Notes: generated from the sequence alone by a model not told the origin. A DNA stretch of 64,000 nt from Verrucomicrobiaceae bacterium (GCA_027488755.1 JAIYAZ010000135.1:1-64000); one strand, 5' to 3'; shown: positions 25,821-34,820, counted from the first letter of the stretch. Translations and numbers: made by a program.

Positions 25821-28550
25821 CTAGAGCCAGCGGCGGATGCGGTCGGCGTGGCGGTTGTAGATGAAGCCGAGGGCGAGCAGCACGAGGCCGAGCACGAGGA
25901 AGCTGAGGATGCGGAAGAGCGTGTCGAGCTGCCAGACGTCGATGAGGAAGATGCGGCCGAGGGTGGCGCCGAGCACGGCGAGACCAAGTAGGCGGTAGAC
26001 GCGGTCGCGGAGGAGGAAGCCGGCGGTGATCATGACGAGGGTGAGCAGTGACCAGGAGACGGTGAGCAGGAAGCCGCCGGCGCTAGCGGCGACGAGGCGG
26101 TGGAGGAGAATCCAGCCGCCGAGCGTGGCGAGGACGGCGAGGCCGGGGGCCACGGTGGCTGCGCCGGTCGGCGTGGAGCGGGCGCGGAGGGTTTGGCCGG
26201 CGAGGGCGAGCGCGAGGAAACCGATGGCGTCGAGGGCGTGGGCGGGGGCATGGGGCAGACGCGCGAACCAGAGGACGGTCGCGAGGGTGGCGAGCAGGCC
26301 GGCGTGGACGAAGGTTTCGGTCGAGCGGTTGAGGCGGAGGACGAGGTAAAAGCCGAGGGCTGCGAGGGCGAAGGCGAGGAACCACGATTCGGCGGGGGCG
26401 TGGGCGAAGACAAGACCGGCGGCGAGGGCGAGCGTGACGCCGCGGAGGGTGGTTCGCAGGGTGGCGGTGGCGGTGGCCGGCAGCGCGGTGCGGGCGAGCA
26501 CGGGCGACTGGGCGAGGAGGAGGGCGAGCGTGCCGGCGGCGGGGGGCCAGGCGGAGTGGTTGGTGAGGCCGTGGGTGGTGACGATGAGGGCGGCCGCGGT
26601 GAACGGCAGGCTGTCGGCCGCGAGCACGCCGGCGCGGAGGCGTTGACCCACGAGAAGCGTGCCGAGGGCGACGGCGGCGAGGGTGAAGCCGAGCCAGTCG
26701 GCCGGCACGTGATCAAAGAGCCAGACGAGCGCGAGCGCGGTGGGGACGATGAGGTGGAGGGCCTGCCAGATGGGGCGGCCGGCGAGCGGGCGGAGCCAGG
26801 TTTGCCACAGGAGGACAAACGCGAGGCCGAACGCGAGGGACCAGGGGACGGCGGCGGGGTTGTTGTCGGAGATGAGGAAGATGGCGGCGAGTTCGAGCTG
26901 GCCGAGCAGGGCGAGGGGTTGGGCGGCGAAGGCGAGTTCGCGCCCGGGGCGGAGGCGGAAGGTGAGGGCGACGGCGAGGGCTAGTCCGGCGGTGCAAAGG
27001 CCGGTGGCGAGGTGGTTGCCCTGGGCGCAGGCGAGGGCGGCGGTGGTGGCGGCGAGCAGGAGGAGACCGAGGGCGCGCCAGTCGGTGCGGGGGTCCTGCG
27101 TCTGGCGTTTCAGCGTGAGGGCGGCCCCGGTGAGGATCGCGGCGACGGCGGCGGCGGTGAGGCGGTGATGCGGGGCGTTCGTCACGCAGGCCTGGGTGAC
27201 GGTAACGGTGGCGATGACGGCGGCGACGCCGGCGAAGAACCGCAGGATGGGGCCGTGGCGGTGGCGGCCGAGGGCCATGAGCGTGGCGGCGAGCGAGGCG
27301 AAGCTGACGGCGAGCTGCCAGCCGGAGAGTTTGATGAAGAGGCCGAGGGCGAGGAGGCCGAGGCCCTGGGCGAGCAGGGTGCCGTCGAAGGCGGGGTCCT
27401 CGGGCGAGCGGCGGGCGGCTAGGCGGGAGAGGACGAGCAGAACGCCGCCGTAGACGACGGTGACGAGCCAGAAGGTGTCGGGGTGGTTGGCCCAGATGGC
27501 GCTGCCGGCGAGGGCGTAGGCGGCGCCGTTGTTGAGGGTGAGGAGCAGCGGGCGGGAGGCGGGGTCGACGCCGCGCGGGGCGCGCACGAAGGCGGCGGCG
27601 GTGTGGACGAGCCAGTAGCCGAGGGGGAAGAGCACGGCGGGCCAGAAGGCGGCGGCGTCGGCGACGGGCAGGAGCGAGTGGGTTTGCTGGAAGCGCCAGA
27701 AGAGGAACGCGCCGTAGCTGCCGAGCAGGCTGAGGAATGAGAGGCCGGTCCAGCGGTGGCGGGCGATGAGGACGAGCGCGGTGGCGCTGATGACCAGGTT
27801 GCTGAAGAGCGAGAAGGGCGCGAGGCTGTTGATGGCCGCGGTGTAGAACGAGAGCGCGACGGTGGCGCCGGCGAGGGTCTGGGATTTCCGGCGATCGGCC
27901 CAGGCGGCGAAGCCGGTGCCAAGGGCGAGGAGCAGGCCGCCGCCGAGCACGGGGGATTCGATGATCCGCAGGGCCGGGACGAAATGGGCGGCGTAGGTCG
28001 CGTAGTAGGCGGCGGCGCAGCCTCCGGCGACGAGGACGCGGCCGTAGGTGCGGAGTTCCATCCGGCGGTGGGCGAGCCAGCGGCCGGTGAGAGCGAGGGC
28101 GGCGGCGGCGGCGTAGAGGAGGGCGAGTTTGCCGCCCGCGCCGAGGCGGTCGATGAATTCGTGGTAGGCGTAGTTGCCGAGAAAGACGAGGCCGGTGAGG
28201 AGGATGACGATGCCGAGGCGGACGAGCCAGACGCGGCCGAATTCCAGCTCGAGGGAGTCGGGGCGGGCGGCGGGCGCGGCCGCGGGAGCCGGGGTGGGCT
28301 CCGGCTCGGGGGCGGACGGGATCGGCGCGGCGGGGAGCGGCTCGACGGAGAGGATGCGGGTTGGGAGCGGCGGGGGCTCGGGGAGCGACGGGGGCGGGAG
28401 CGGGGCGGCGGGTTCCGGCGCGGCTTCGGCGGCCGCGAGCGGTGCGGCGGTGGCTTCGAGCGCGGAGATGCGGGCGTCGAGTTCCTGGAGTTCCGCGTGG
28501 AGGCGCTCCTGCTCGCGGCGGAGGGCGTCGATCTCGTCCGGTTGGTTCAT
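25821..28550 (-). CDS. DUF2339 polytopic membrane protein
   Basis: 909 aa. An N-terminal coiled coil (residues 1-35, EIDALRREQERLHAELQELDARISALEA), then a Pro/Ala/Glu-rich linker to about 100, then some 20-25 closely spaced hydrophobic helices to the end. The first membrane segment ELEFGRVWLVRLGIVILLTGLVFLGNYAY is the hallmark of DUF2339. Function is unknown in the family; links to envelope or polysaccharide biology are only suggested. LemA and a DUF3137-like gene lie upstream on the same strand. Confidence 0.88.
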   Translation of the reverse strand: MNQPDEIDALRREQERLHAELQELDARISALEATAAPLAAAEAAPEPAAPLPPPSLPEPPPLPTRILSVEPLPAAPIPSAPEPEPTPAPAAAPAARPDSLELEFGRVWLVRLGIVILLTGLVFLGNYAYHEFIDRLGAGGKLALLYAAAAALALTGRWLAHRRMELRTYGRVLVAGGCAAAYYATYAAHFVPALRIIESPVLGGGLLLALGTGFAAWADRRKSQTLAGATVALSFYTAAINSLAPFSLFSNLVISATALVLIARHRWTGLSFLSLLGSYGAFLFWRFQQTHSLLPVADAAAFWPAVLFPLGYWLVHTAAAFVRAPRGVDPASRPLLLTLNNGAAYALAGSAIWANHPDTFWLVTVVYGGVLLVLSRLAARRSPEDPAFDGTLLAQGLGLLALGLFIKLSGWQLAVSFASLAATLMALGRHRHGPILRFFAGVAAVIATVTVTQACVTNAPHHRLTAAAVAAILTGAALTLKRQTQDPRTDWRALGLLLLAATTAALACAQGNHLATGLCTAGLALAVALTFRLRPGRELAFAAQPLALLGQLELAAIFLISDNNPAAVPWSLAFGLAFVLLWQTWLRPLAGRPIWQALHLIVPTALALVWLFDHVPADWLGFTLAAVALGTLLVGQRLRAGVLAADSLPFTAAALIVTTHGLTNHSAWPPAAGTLALLLAQSPVLARTALPATATATLRTTLRGVTLALAAGLVFAHAPAESWFLAFALAALGFYLVLRLNRSTETFVHAGLLATLATVLWFARLPHAPAHALDAIGFLALALAGQTLRARSTPTGAATVAPGLAVLATLGGWILLHRLVAASAGGFLLTVSWSLLTLVMITAGFLLRDRVYRLLGLAVLGATLGRIFLIDVWQLDTLFRILSFLVLGLVLLALGFIYNRHADRIRRWL

Positions 28551-28613
28551 GGGGTGGGTATTAACCGGACCGGGGGGCGTTTATGAAATCGATAAAATAA
28601 CGCGGAACATTGA

Positions 28614-29183
28614 TCAGGTCGATGGGAGGTCGACGCGGGGATTTTCGGCGACGGCGGATTCCGCGGTGAAGAAGGCCATGGTGGGGAAGCTGAAGAGGCG
28701 GGCGATGAGGGAGCTGGGGAAGGTCTCGCAGGAATTGCGGTAGTCGCGGACGTTGCCGTTGTAGAAGCGGCGGGCCGCCTGGATGCGGTCCTCGGTGTTG
28801 ACGAGTTCGGCGTGGAGCTTCTGGAACTGGGTGTCGGCCTTGAGGTCGGGGTAGGCTTCGACGCGGGCGAGGAGGGTGCGGAGGCCGGCGGAGAGTTCGG
28901 CCTCGTCGGCGGACTGGGCGCTGACGGGGCCGTGGTTGGCGGCGCAGCGTTCGCGGAGGGCGGTGAGGTCGGCGAGGAGGGTGCGTTCGTGCGCGGCGTA
29001 ACCGCGGGCGACTTCGACGAGGCGGGGGATGAGGTCGTAGCGGCGTTTGAGTTCGGTGTCGATGTCGGCCCAGGATTCGCGGACGTGGTTGCGGAGGGCG
29101 ATGAGGCGGTTGTATTGGACGAGGCCGTAGAGGGCCGGGGCCATGCAGACGAAGAGGAGCGGGATGTAGATGAGGTTTTCCAT
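28614..29183 (-). CDS. LemA family protein
   Basis: 189 aa. One N-terminal TM helix (NLIYIPLLFVCMAPALYGLVQYN), then the helical LemA domain with RNHVRESWADIDTELKRRYDLIPRLVEVARGYAAHE and the C-terminal AARRFYNGNVRDYRNSCETFPSS. LemA proteins are membrane-tethered helical bundles of uncertain role. It starts 7 bp downstream of the DUF3137-like gene, a pairing seen in many genomes. Confidence 0.93.
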   Translation of the reverse strand: MENLIYIPLLFVCMAPALYGLVQYNRLIALRNHVRESWADIDTELKRRYDLIPRLVEVARGYAAHERTLLADLTALRERCAANHGPVSAQSADEAELSAGLRTLLARVEAYPDLKADTQFQKLHAELVNTEDRIQAARRFYNGNVRDYRNSCETFPSSLIARLFSFPTMAFFTAESAVAENPRVDLPST

Positions 29184-29189
29184 GGGGAA

Positions 29190-29894
29190 TCAGGCGAAGA
29201 GGTAGTTCGGGAAGCGTTCGCGGAGGTCGACGAGGAGGTCGAGTTCGGCGGCGAGGCGGTCGGGTGCGAGCACGCCGGGGGATACGATGGCGAGGAGGTC
29301 GTTGGACACCTGGAAGGCGGTGTCGGGCCGGCTGAGGAGGAATTCGATCATGAGGGCGTGGCAGACGTCGTAGGCGAAGCGTTTTTTGGCGGAGCGGACG
29401 CAGAAGCGGCGGGAGAATTCGTGGGATTCAAAGTCGATGTCGTCGTAGCCGGCGGCCTGGGCGATTTTGGAGAGGAGGCCTTCGGGGCTGACCTGGAGGG
29501 CGGGGAAGGCGCGGCCGAGGTTGAGGGTGAGGACGTGAAGGTGGTGGCGTTCGGTCTGCCGGTTGCCCTTTTCGTCGGTGGAGGTGGTTTCGTAGCGGAA
29601 GTCGAAGGCGGTGACGGGCTGGCCGCGCCAGGAGCCGGTGAGGATGTTATCGGCGGAGCGGTTGTCGCCGGTGTTGAGGCCGCGGAGGCTTTCGAAGCGG
29701 CGGGCGAATTCGGGGTTCCGGCCGGGGAGGAGGGTGAGTTGGTGGGATTCGGCGAAGGCGGCGAGCGCGGCGCGGCGGGCTTTTTCGGCGTGGCGGGCGA
29801 GGAAAACGATGGCGGCGACGGCGAGGATGCCGAGAGCGAAGAGCACCGGGAGCGGGAAGGGGTTCAGGGATTCGGGCGCCACGGACGGGAGCAT
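29190..29894 (-). CDS. DUF3137-like membrane protein
   Basis: 234 aa from ATG 29894 (MLPSVAPESLNPF); the longer track frame is noise. One TM helix (LPVLFALGILAVAAIVFLARHA), followed by a soluble domain with GRNPEFARRFESLRGL, GSWRGQPVTAFDFRYET and VSPEGLLSKIAQAAGYDDIDFESHEFSRRFCV. This is the pattern of DUF3137-type partners of LemA. It overlaps no neighbour; the prephenate dehydratase gene is divergent 85 bp away. Family assignment is moderate, function unknown. Confidence 0.7.
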   Translation of the reverse strand: MLPSVAPESLNPFPLPVLFALGILAVAAIVFLARHAEKARRAALAAFAESHQLTLLPGRNPEFARRFESLRGLNTGDNRSADNILTGSWRGQPVTAFDFRYETTSTDEKGNRQTERHHLHVLTLNLGRAFPALQVSPEGLLSKIAQAAGYDDIDFESHEFSRRFCVRSAKKRFAYDVCHALMIEFLLSRPDTAFQVSNDLLAIVSPGVLAPDRLAAELDLLVDLRERFPNYLFA

Positions 29895-29979
29895 GGCGGG
29901 AGGCCCGGCGGGTGGCGAGCCGGCAGTGGGGGAGCGTTTCGGGTTGCGGGGGGCGGGGCGAATCCGGTTTGGTGGCGGG

Positions 29980-30810
29980 ATGGCGCCGGTCGCGTATTTA
30001 GGTCCCGTTGGCACGTTCTCGCATCTTGTGGCGCGAAAGCGCTTTCGCGCGGAGGAGCGGCTGGTGGCGTGCCCGAGCATCGGGGCGATATTTGAGACGC
30101 TGCTGGCGGATGAGTCGGCGCGGGCGGTGGTGCCGATCGAGAACACGTCGGGCGGGACGATTTACGACACGGTGGATTTGCTCATCGAGAACGCGGGTCA
30201 GTTGTTTGTGACGGAGGAGCTGGCGCTGGACGTGCGGATTGCGCTGATCGGCCGGTCGGGCGGGCCGGTGCGGCGGGTGTTTTCGCATTTCGTGCAGATC
30301 CAGCATCATCGCGACTGGCTGCGGGCGCGTTATCCCGGGGTGGCGCTGGAGGCGGTGAGCAGCACGGCGGTGGCGGCGGAGCGGGCGGCGAAGACGAAGG
30401 GGGGCGCGGCGTTGTCGGCGCCGGGCGCGGCGGAGATTTACGGGCTGGACGTGCTGGCGCGGCCGGATCTGGGCGGCAAGGTGAACGTCACCCATTTCCT
30501 CGTGCTGGGCCGGCGGGAGCGGCGACCGGCGCGGCCGGCGGAGGCGCGGACGGCGCTGGCGGTGTCGTTTGGGAACGAGTGCGGGAGCCTGTATCGGTTT
30601 TTGGAGCCCTTTGCGAAGGCGCGGGTGAACATCAACCGGATCATCTCGCGGCCGTATCCCGGCTACGAGAACCGGGCGGTGTTTTTCATGGAGATCGACG
30701 GGGCGCCGGGGTGTCCGGCGTATGACTCGGTGATCGCGAAGGCGCGGCGGCGGAGCCTGACGTTTGCGGAGTTTGGCTCGTATCCGTGGAAGCGGCGGCT
30801 GCGGTCCTGA
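29980..30810 (+). CDS. pheA: Prephenate dehydratase with ACT domain
   Basis: Converts prephenate to phenylpyruvate for Phe synthesis. 276 aa from ATG 29980 (MAPVAYLGPVGTFSH); no chorismate mutase domain. VVPIENTSGGTIYDTVDLL is the family core. The catalytic motif usually written T-R-F is T-H-F here (VNVTHFLVLGR), an Arg to His change at a normally invariant position. The C-terminal ACT domain (GSLYRFLEPFAKARVNINRIISRPYPG) carries the Phe-binding ESRP-like loop as ISRP, so allosteric feedback is expected. Divergent from the DUF3137-like gene. Confidence 0.9.
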   Translation: MAPVAYLGPVGTFSHLVARKRFRAEERLVACPSIGAIFETLLADESARAVVPIENTSGGTIYDTVDLLIENAGQLFVTEELALDVRIALIGRSGGPVRRVFSHFVQIQHHRDWLRARYPGVALEAVSSTAVAAERAAKTKGGAALSAPGAAEIYGLDVLARPDLGGKVNVTHFLVLGRRERRPARPAEARTALAVSFGNECGSLYRFLEPFAKARVNINRIISRPYPGYENRAVFFMEIDGAPGCPAYDSVIAKARRRSLTFAEFGSYPWKRRLRS

Positions 30811-30896
30811 GGCCGGGGGGCGGAAGGGAATCGGCGGGGCGGGAGAGAAACCGCTGGCGCTGCCCCGATTTCGTGCTACTCTCTCCCTTCACCGCT

Positions 30897-31205
30897 ATGC
30901 AAAGAAAAAGTGCGTTTTCTCGTCGGCTGCCTGATTTGGTGACGGAGGAACTTGTGGCCGCTCTTTCGAAGAAGACGTCGTTTGAGTTCAAGCAGCTCTT
31001 CGATGTCGTTCACGAAAAACTCCGGGCCCGTAACGCCGCCAGTGGCGGGGAGGAGATGCTCCGGCTACGCGCCTACGAGAAGCTCCAGAATCTGGTTTCC
31101 CGCGGGATGGTCAAAAAGACCGGCAAGAAATACAAGGGACTCGCCTCGCTCTCGAAGGCGCTCACCCCGCCGGCTCCGCTCCCGGCGGCGACGCCGACCA
31201 AGTAA
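30897..31205 (+). CDS. Small conserved basic protein
   Basis: 102 aa from ATG 30897. Highly charged: MQRKSAFSRRLPDLVTEELVAAL, FKQLFDVVHEKLRARNA, and RLRAYEKLQNLVSRGMVKKTGKKYKGL. The second half has a winged-helix feel (helix, then basic VKKTGKKYKGL hairpin), so nucleic-acid binding is possible. It ends in a Pro/Ala tail. Codon use is mixed, less G-biased than neighbours, as often seen in highly expressed genes. Followed by nuoA at 54 bp. Not recognised by name. Confidence 0.7.
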   Translation: MQRKSAFSRRLPDLVTEELVAALSKKTSFEFKQLFDVVHEKLRARNAASGGEEMLRLRAYEKLQNLVSRGMVKKTGKKYKGLASLSKALTPPAPLPAATPTK

Positions 31206-31220
31206 TTCCCGCTTCCGCGA

Positions 31221-31249
31221 TTGCGGAACGCGCGCGGATTGGTTATACG
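31221..31249 (+). promoter_or_regulatory. Candidate sigma-70 promoter of nuoA
   Basis: TTGCGG, 17 bp, TATACG. The predicted transcription start would be only a few bases before the nuoA ATG at 31260, giving a near-leaderless message. Matches are modest. Confidence 0.3.
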
Positions 31250-31259
31250 GCCTGACTCA

Positions 31260-31634
31260 ATGCTTCAGGATTACCTGCCCATTTTGCTGCACGTGATGGT
31301 TGCGGTCGGTTTTGCGACCGTCACGCTGGGTCTCAATATCTTCCTCGGCCGCGTCGGTCGGCGCAGCTCAAACAAGGACGCTCCCTACGAGTGCGGCGTG
31401 ATTCCGAACCTCGATCCGCAGCCGCGGTTCAGCGTGAAGTTCTATCTCGTGGCGATGCTGTTCATCCTGTTCGATATCGAAATTGTCTTTATGTATCCTT
31501 GGGCGGTGGCGTTCACGCAGACGATTGCCACGCACGGTCAGTTGATCCTGGGCAGCATGTTGCTGTTCGTGGTGGTGCTGCTGTTTGGCTACATTTACGC
31601 GATCAAAAAGGGCGCGCTGGACTGGTCCCGCTAG
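31260..31634 (+). CDS. nuoA: NADH-quinone oxidoreductase subunit A
   Basis: 124 aa, three TM helices of respiratory complex I. Motifs NKDAPYECGVIPNLDPQPRFSVKFYLVAMLFILFDIEIVFMYPW are the strongly conserved NuoA core, including the loop Cys and the acidic pair. Only nuoA is here; nuoB-N do not follow, so it is an orphan or split copy. Start at ATG 31260, not the upstream track codon. Confidence 0.95.
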   Translation: MLQDYLPILLHVMVAVGFATVTLGLNIFLGRVGRRSSNKDAPYECGVIPNLDPQPRFSVKFYLVAMLFILFDIEIVFMYPWAVAFTQTIATHGQLILGSMLLFVVVLLFGYIYAIKKGALDWSR

Positions 31635-31670
31635 GCCGTTGATCCGCCCGCGCCGTTTTCGTTTTTCGCG

Positions 31671-31988
31671 ATGATTCACCATCTCGTCCTGTTCAAGCTC
31701 AAGCCCGGGGTGGACGACGAAAAGGTGGAGTGGATGATGCGGCAGACGCGCATTCAGCTGCTGAAGATTCCGGAGGTGCGCAACGTGAAGTGCGGCAAGC
31801 CGGTGACACCGAATGCGGAGTGGCCGTTTTTTCTGTCGGTGGATGTCGAGAGCATGGAGAAGCTCGCGGTTTACCGGGACGACCCGAATCACGTGAAGTT
31901 CGTGGAGGAGGTCATTCGCCCGAACACGACGGAGCGGATCGCGATCGACTACGAGATGGATCCGGGCAAGGATGTGAGGTATTCCTGA
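31671..31988 (+). CDS. Dabb (stress-responsive A/B barrel) family protein
   Basis: 105 aa. MIHHLVLFKLKPGVDDEKVEWMM begins the dimeric alpha-beta barrel fold; NAEWPFFLSVDVESMEKLAVYRDDPNHVKFVEEVIRP is the rest of the family signature. Function varies between members; none can be read here. Its last 40 bp overlap the convergent aminotransferase gene. Confidence 0.88.
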   Translation: MIHHLVLFKLKPGVDDEKVEWMMRQTRIQLLKIPEVRNVKCGKPVTPNAEWPFFLSVDVESMEKLAVYRDDPNHVKFVEEVIRPNTTERIAIDYEMDPGKDVRYS

Positions 31989-33331
31989 AGCCGGTCGGCG
32001 GCGAAGGCGATTTCCTCGTCTGAGGTCGCGAAGGCGGGGGCCAGGGAGAGAACGTTGCCGGCGGGTCCGCCGGCGAGCAGCAGCAGGCCGTCGCGGAGGG
32101 CGGTCGTGACGATGCGGCCGGCGAGCGGGGCATTTGGGGCGCCGGTGGCGTCGATGAGTTCGAGCCCGTGCATGAGGCCGAGGCCGCGCACGTCGCCGAG
32201 GGCCGGGGCGCGCAACCGCTGGAGCCGGGAGGTCCAGGCGGCGCTGGTGGCGGCCACGGTGGCGGCGGTTTCCGGGCGGAGGTGTTCGTCGAGGGAGGCG
32301 AGGGCCATGGCGCAACCGACGGGGTGGCCGAGGTAGGTGCTGGTGTGGAGAGCTTCGCCGGTGCTTTCGGGCCAGGCGTCCATGATCTCGCGACGGCCGA
32401 CGCAGGCGGAGAGCGGGAAGCCGGAGGTGAGGCCCTTGCCGAGGCAGATGAGGTCGGGGATGACGCCGGAGTGTTCGCAGGCGAAGAGGCGGCCGGTGCG
32501 GTGGAAGCCGGTGTAGATTTCGTCGAGGATGAGGAGGACGCCGTGGGCGTCGGCGAGTTCCCGCAGGAGGGGGAGAAAGGCGGCGGGGGGGACGATGTCG
32601 CCGCCGCGGCCCTGGACGGGTTCGACGAGGATGGCGCCGATGGGGTGCTGGCGGATGGTGGCGTCGATTTCGCGGCGGAGGGTGTCCAGGCAGGCCGGGG
32701 AGCAGGCGGGGAACGGGGTGCCGAGGCGAGAGGCGTCGCGGCAGTCGAAGGGGCAGCGGCGGCAGGAGGGGTAGGGGAGGGTGACGGCGAAGGGGGCGAG
32801 CTGGGAGGCGAAGGGGGTTTGAAAATACGGGAGGCCGCCGGCGGCGAGAGCGCCGTGGCCGAGGCCGTGGTAGCCGCCGGTGAAGGAGATGATGCCGGGG
32901 CGGCCGCGGTGGAGAAGGGCGGTTTTGAGGGCGGCTTCTACGGCGTCGGAGCCGGAGCAGCCGAGGAGGGTGCGGGCTTCGCCGGCGCCCCAGCGTTCGA
33001 AGGTGATCGCGCTGAGGCGGCGGCACAGTTCAACTTTTTCCCGGGTGGGGTGGACGTCGCCCATGGCGTGGAGCAGGCGGTCGGCCTGGGCGTGGAGGGC
33101 GGCGCGGACGGGGGCGGGGCCGTGGCCGAGGCCGGAGACGGCGAAGGCGGAGGTGAGGTCGAGGAAGCGGTTGCCGTCGACGTCCCAGACGTTGGTGCCG
33201 GCGGCGCGTTCCCAGAAGACGGGGAAGTCGTTGCCGAGGTAGGTGACGTTGCGGGACTCGTGGCGCCGGAGTTCCGCGGCGAGGCGGCGGGACTCGGGTC
33301 CGGGGATGGCGGTCCGCAGTTCCGGGAGCAT
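31949..33331 (-). CDS. Class III PLP aminotransferase with Cys-cluster insertion
   Basis: 460 aa from ATG 33331. Fold-type I aminotransferase of the GabT/ArgD group: GCSGSDAVEAALKTALLHRG, SFTGGYHGLGHGAL, ILVEPVQGRGG, LILDEIYTGFHRTG and the PLP Lys in ICLGKGLTSGFPLSA. An insertion YPSCRRCPFDC plus FPACSPACLD places five cysteines together, as in a subset of bacterial omega-aminotransferases. Its start overlaps the stop of the GlgA-like gene (TGATG), so the two are coupled. The substrate is unknown. Confidence 0.88.
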   Translation of the reverse strand: MLPELRTAIPGPESRRLAAELRRHESRNVTYLGNDFPVFWERAAGTNVWDVDGNRFLDLTSAFAVSGLGHGPAPVRAALHAQADRLLHAMGDVHPTREKVELCRRLSAITFERWGAGEARTLLGCSGSDAVEAALKTALLHRGRPGIISFTGGYHGLGHGALAAGGLPYFQTPFASQLAPFAVTLPYPSCRRCPFDCRDASRLGTPFPACSPACLDTLRREIDATIRQHPIGAILVEPVQGRGGDIVPPAAFLPLLRELADAHGVLLILDEIYTGFHRTGRLFACEHSGVIPDLICLGKGLTSGFPLSACVGRREIMDAWPESTGEALHTSTYLGHPVGCAMALASLDEHLRPETAATVAATSAAWTSRLQRLRAPALGDVRGLGLMHGLELIDATGAPNAPLAGRIVTTALRDGLLLLAGGPAGNVLSLAPAFATSDEEIAFAADRLQEYLTSLPGSIS

Positions 33332-34752
33332 CAGGCCGCGCGGGCTTGGCTGGGGCGGGTGAGCAGGGCGGCGTAGAGTGCCTCGGTTTCGGCGGCGGTG
33401 GCGGCCCAGGAGAAGTCGGTGGTCATGGCCTGGTCGGCGAGGGCGGTCCAGGCGTTGGCCTCGGCGCGGAGGGTGTGGACGTGGCGGAGGGCGTCGACGA
33501 GGGCGTCGCCGGTGGGGAGGTAGAACGGGCGGAGGCAGCCGGCGGGGGCGAGGGCGTGGAGGCCGCCGCAGGCGAGGGCGACGGGGAGGGTGCCGTAGCG
33601 GAGGGCGCGGCGGAAGAGGGTGGCGTCGGGCGCGACGGGGGCGGGGAGGAGGAGGGCGTCGGAGCCGGCGAGGGCGAGGCGGAGGGTGGCTTCGTCGGCG
33701 TCGGGCAGCCAGACGAAGTGGCCGGCGTGTTTGCGGCGGGCGAATTCGAGGGCGGCGCGGTGGTCGTCGCCGGTGGGGCCGAGGAGGGCGAGGCGGGCGC
33801 CGGATTCCACGAGCCGGTCGAGGGCGGGGAGGAGCGGGCCGAGGCCGGGGTTCGTCATGGCCGCGGTGGGGGTGAGGAGGTGGAGGCGGCCGGGCTGGAG
33901 GCCGGCGCGGGTGAGCCAGGGCTTGAGGTTGCCGGATTTCGCGGCGGCGGTTTTGTAGCGTTTGGGGAGGGCTTTGTCGGTGGCGGGGTTCCAGTCCTCG
34001 AGGTCGAGGCCGTTGGCGATGCCTTCGAGTTTGGCGGATTGTTCGCGGAGGACGGGGTCGAGGCCGCAGCCGTGGAGGGGGGTGCGGGCTTCGGCGACGT
34101 AGCGGGGGCCGGGGAGGACGACGCGGTGGGCGGAGAGGATGCCGCCCTTGAGGAGGTTCATGCTGCCGAAGTATTCGAGCCCGCGGGGAGAGAACCATTC
34201 GCCGGGGAGGCAGGTGAGGCCGAAGTCGTAGCTCCAGAAGTTGCCCTGGTAGGCGAGGGTGTGGGCGGAGAGGACGGTGCGGTAGGGGAGGCGTTGCTCG
34301 GCGCAGAAGACGGGGACGAGGGCGGCCTGCCAGTTGTGGGCGTGGACGATTTCGGGGGCGGGGTCCATGCGGCGGGCGAGTTCGACGACGCCGCGGGAGA
34401 AAAAGATGAAGCGGGCGGCGTTGTCCTGGTAGTCGCCGTCCTCGGAGCCGTAGAGGCCGGAGCGGTCGAAGTATTCGTCGCGTTCGATGAAGAAGACCTG
34501 CACGCCCTCGGGGGTGCGGAGTTCGCGGATGGTGGCGGGCAGGCGGCCGGCGCCGACGGGGACGGTGAATTTCGCGCCGGTGCGGCGGGCCTTGGCGGCG
34601 CCGTTTTCGCGGGCGGTGCGGTAGAAGGGGACGGCGATGCTGACGTCGTGGCCGCGGGCGGCGAGGCCGGAGGCGAGGGCGCTCATGGCGGCGCCGAATT
34701 CTCCGGTTCCGGTGAAGGGCGCGAGCTCCGAGGCGGCGAGAAGAATCTTCAT
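33331..34752 (-). CDS. Glycogen-synthase-like GT5 protein with degraded active-site motifs
   Basis: 473 aa from ATG 34752 (MKILLAASELAPF). The GT5 N-domain is recognisable: HAHNWQAAL, SAHTLAYQGNFW, NGLDLEDWNP and the KRYKTAAAK / GLQ segment. The ADP-glucose Lys motif KxGGL is TGTGEFG; the RLxxQKG loop is TAAMTNPGLG; the ExxxxxE region before RYGTLPVALACGGL has become PVAPDATLFRRAL. Key catalytic Lys/Arg/Glu positions are therefore missing, so synthase activity is doubtful. It is translationally coupled to the aminotransferase gene. Confidence 0.85.
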   Translation of the reverse strand: MKILLAASELAPFTGTGEFGAAMSALASGLAARGHDVSIAVPFYRTARENGAAKARRTGAKFTVPVGAGRLPATIRELRTPEGVQVFFIERDEYFDRSGLYGSEDGDYQDNAARFIFFSRGVVELARRMDPAPEIVHAHNWQAALVPVFCAEQRLPYRTVLSAHTLAYQGNFWSYDFGLTCLPGEWFSPRGLEYFGSMNLLKGGILSAHRVVLPGPRYVAEARTPLHGCGLDPVLREQSAKLEGIANGLDLEDWNPATDKALPKRYKTAAAKSGNLKPWLTRAGLQPGRLHLLTPTAAMTNPGLGPLLPALDRLVESGARLALLGPTGDDHRAALEFARRKHAGHFVWLPDADEATLRLALAGSDALLLPAPVAPDATLFRRALRYGTLPVALACGGLHALAPAGCLRPFYLPTGDALVDALRHVHTLRAEANAWTALADQAMTTDFSWAATAAETEALYAALLTRPSQARAA

Positions 34753-34820
34753 GGATGCGGGGATGGTGATACCGGATTTTGCCCGGCGAGGCCAGCGTGG
34801 GCGTGCGGGAGGATTTGCGG

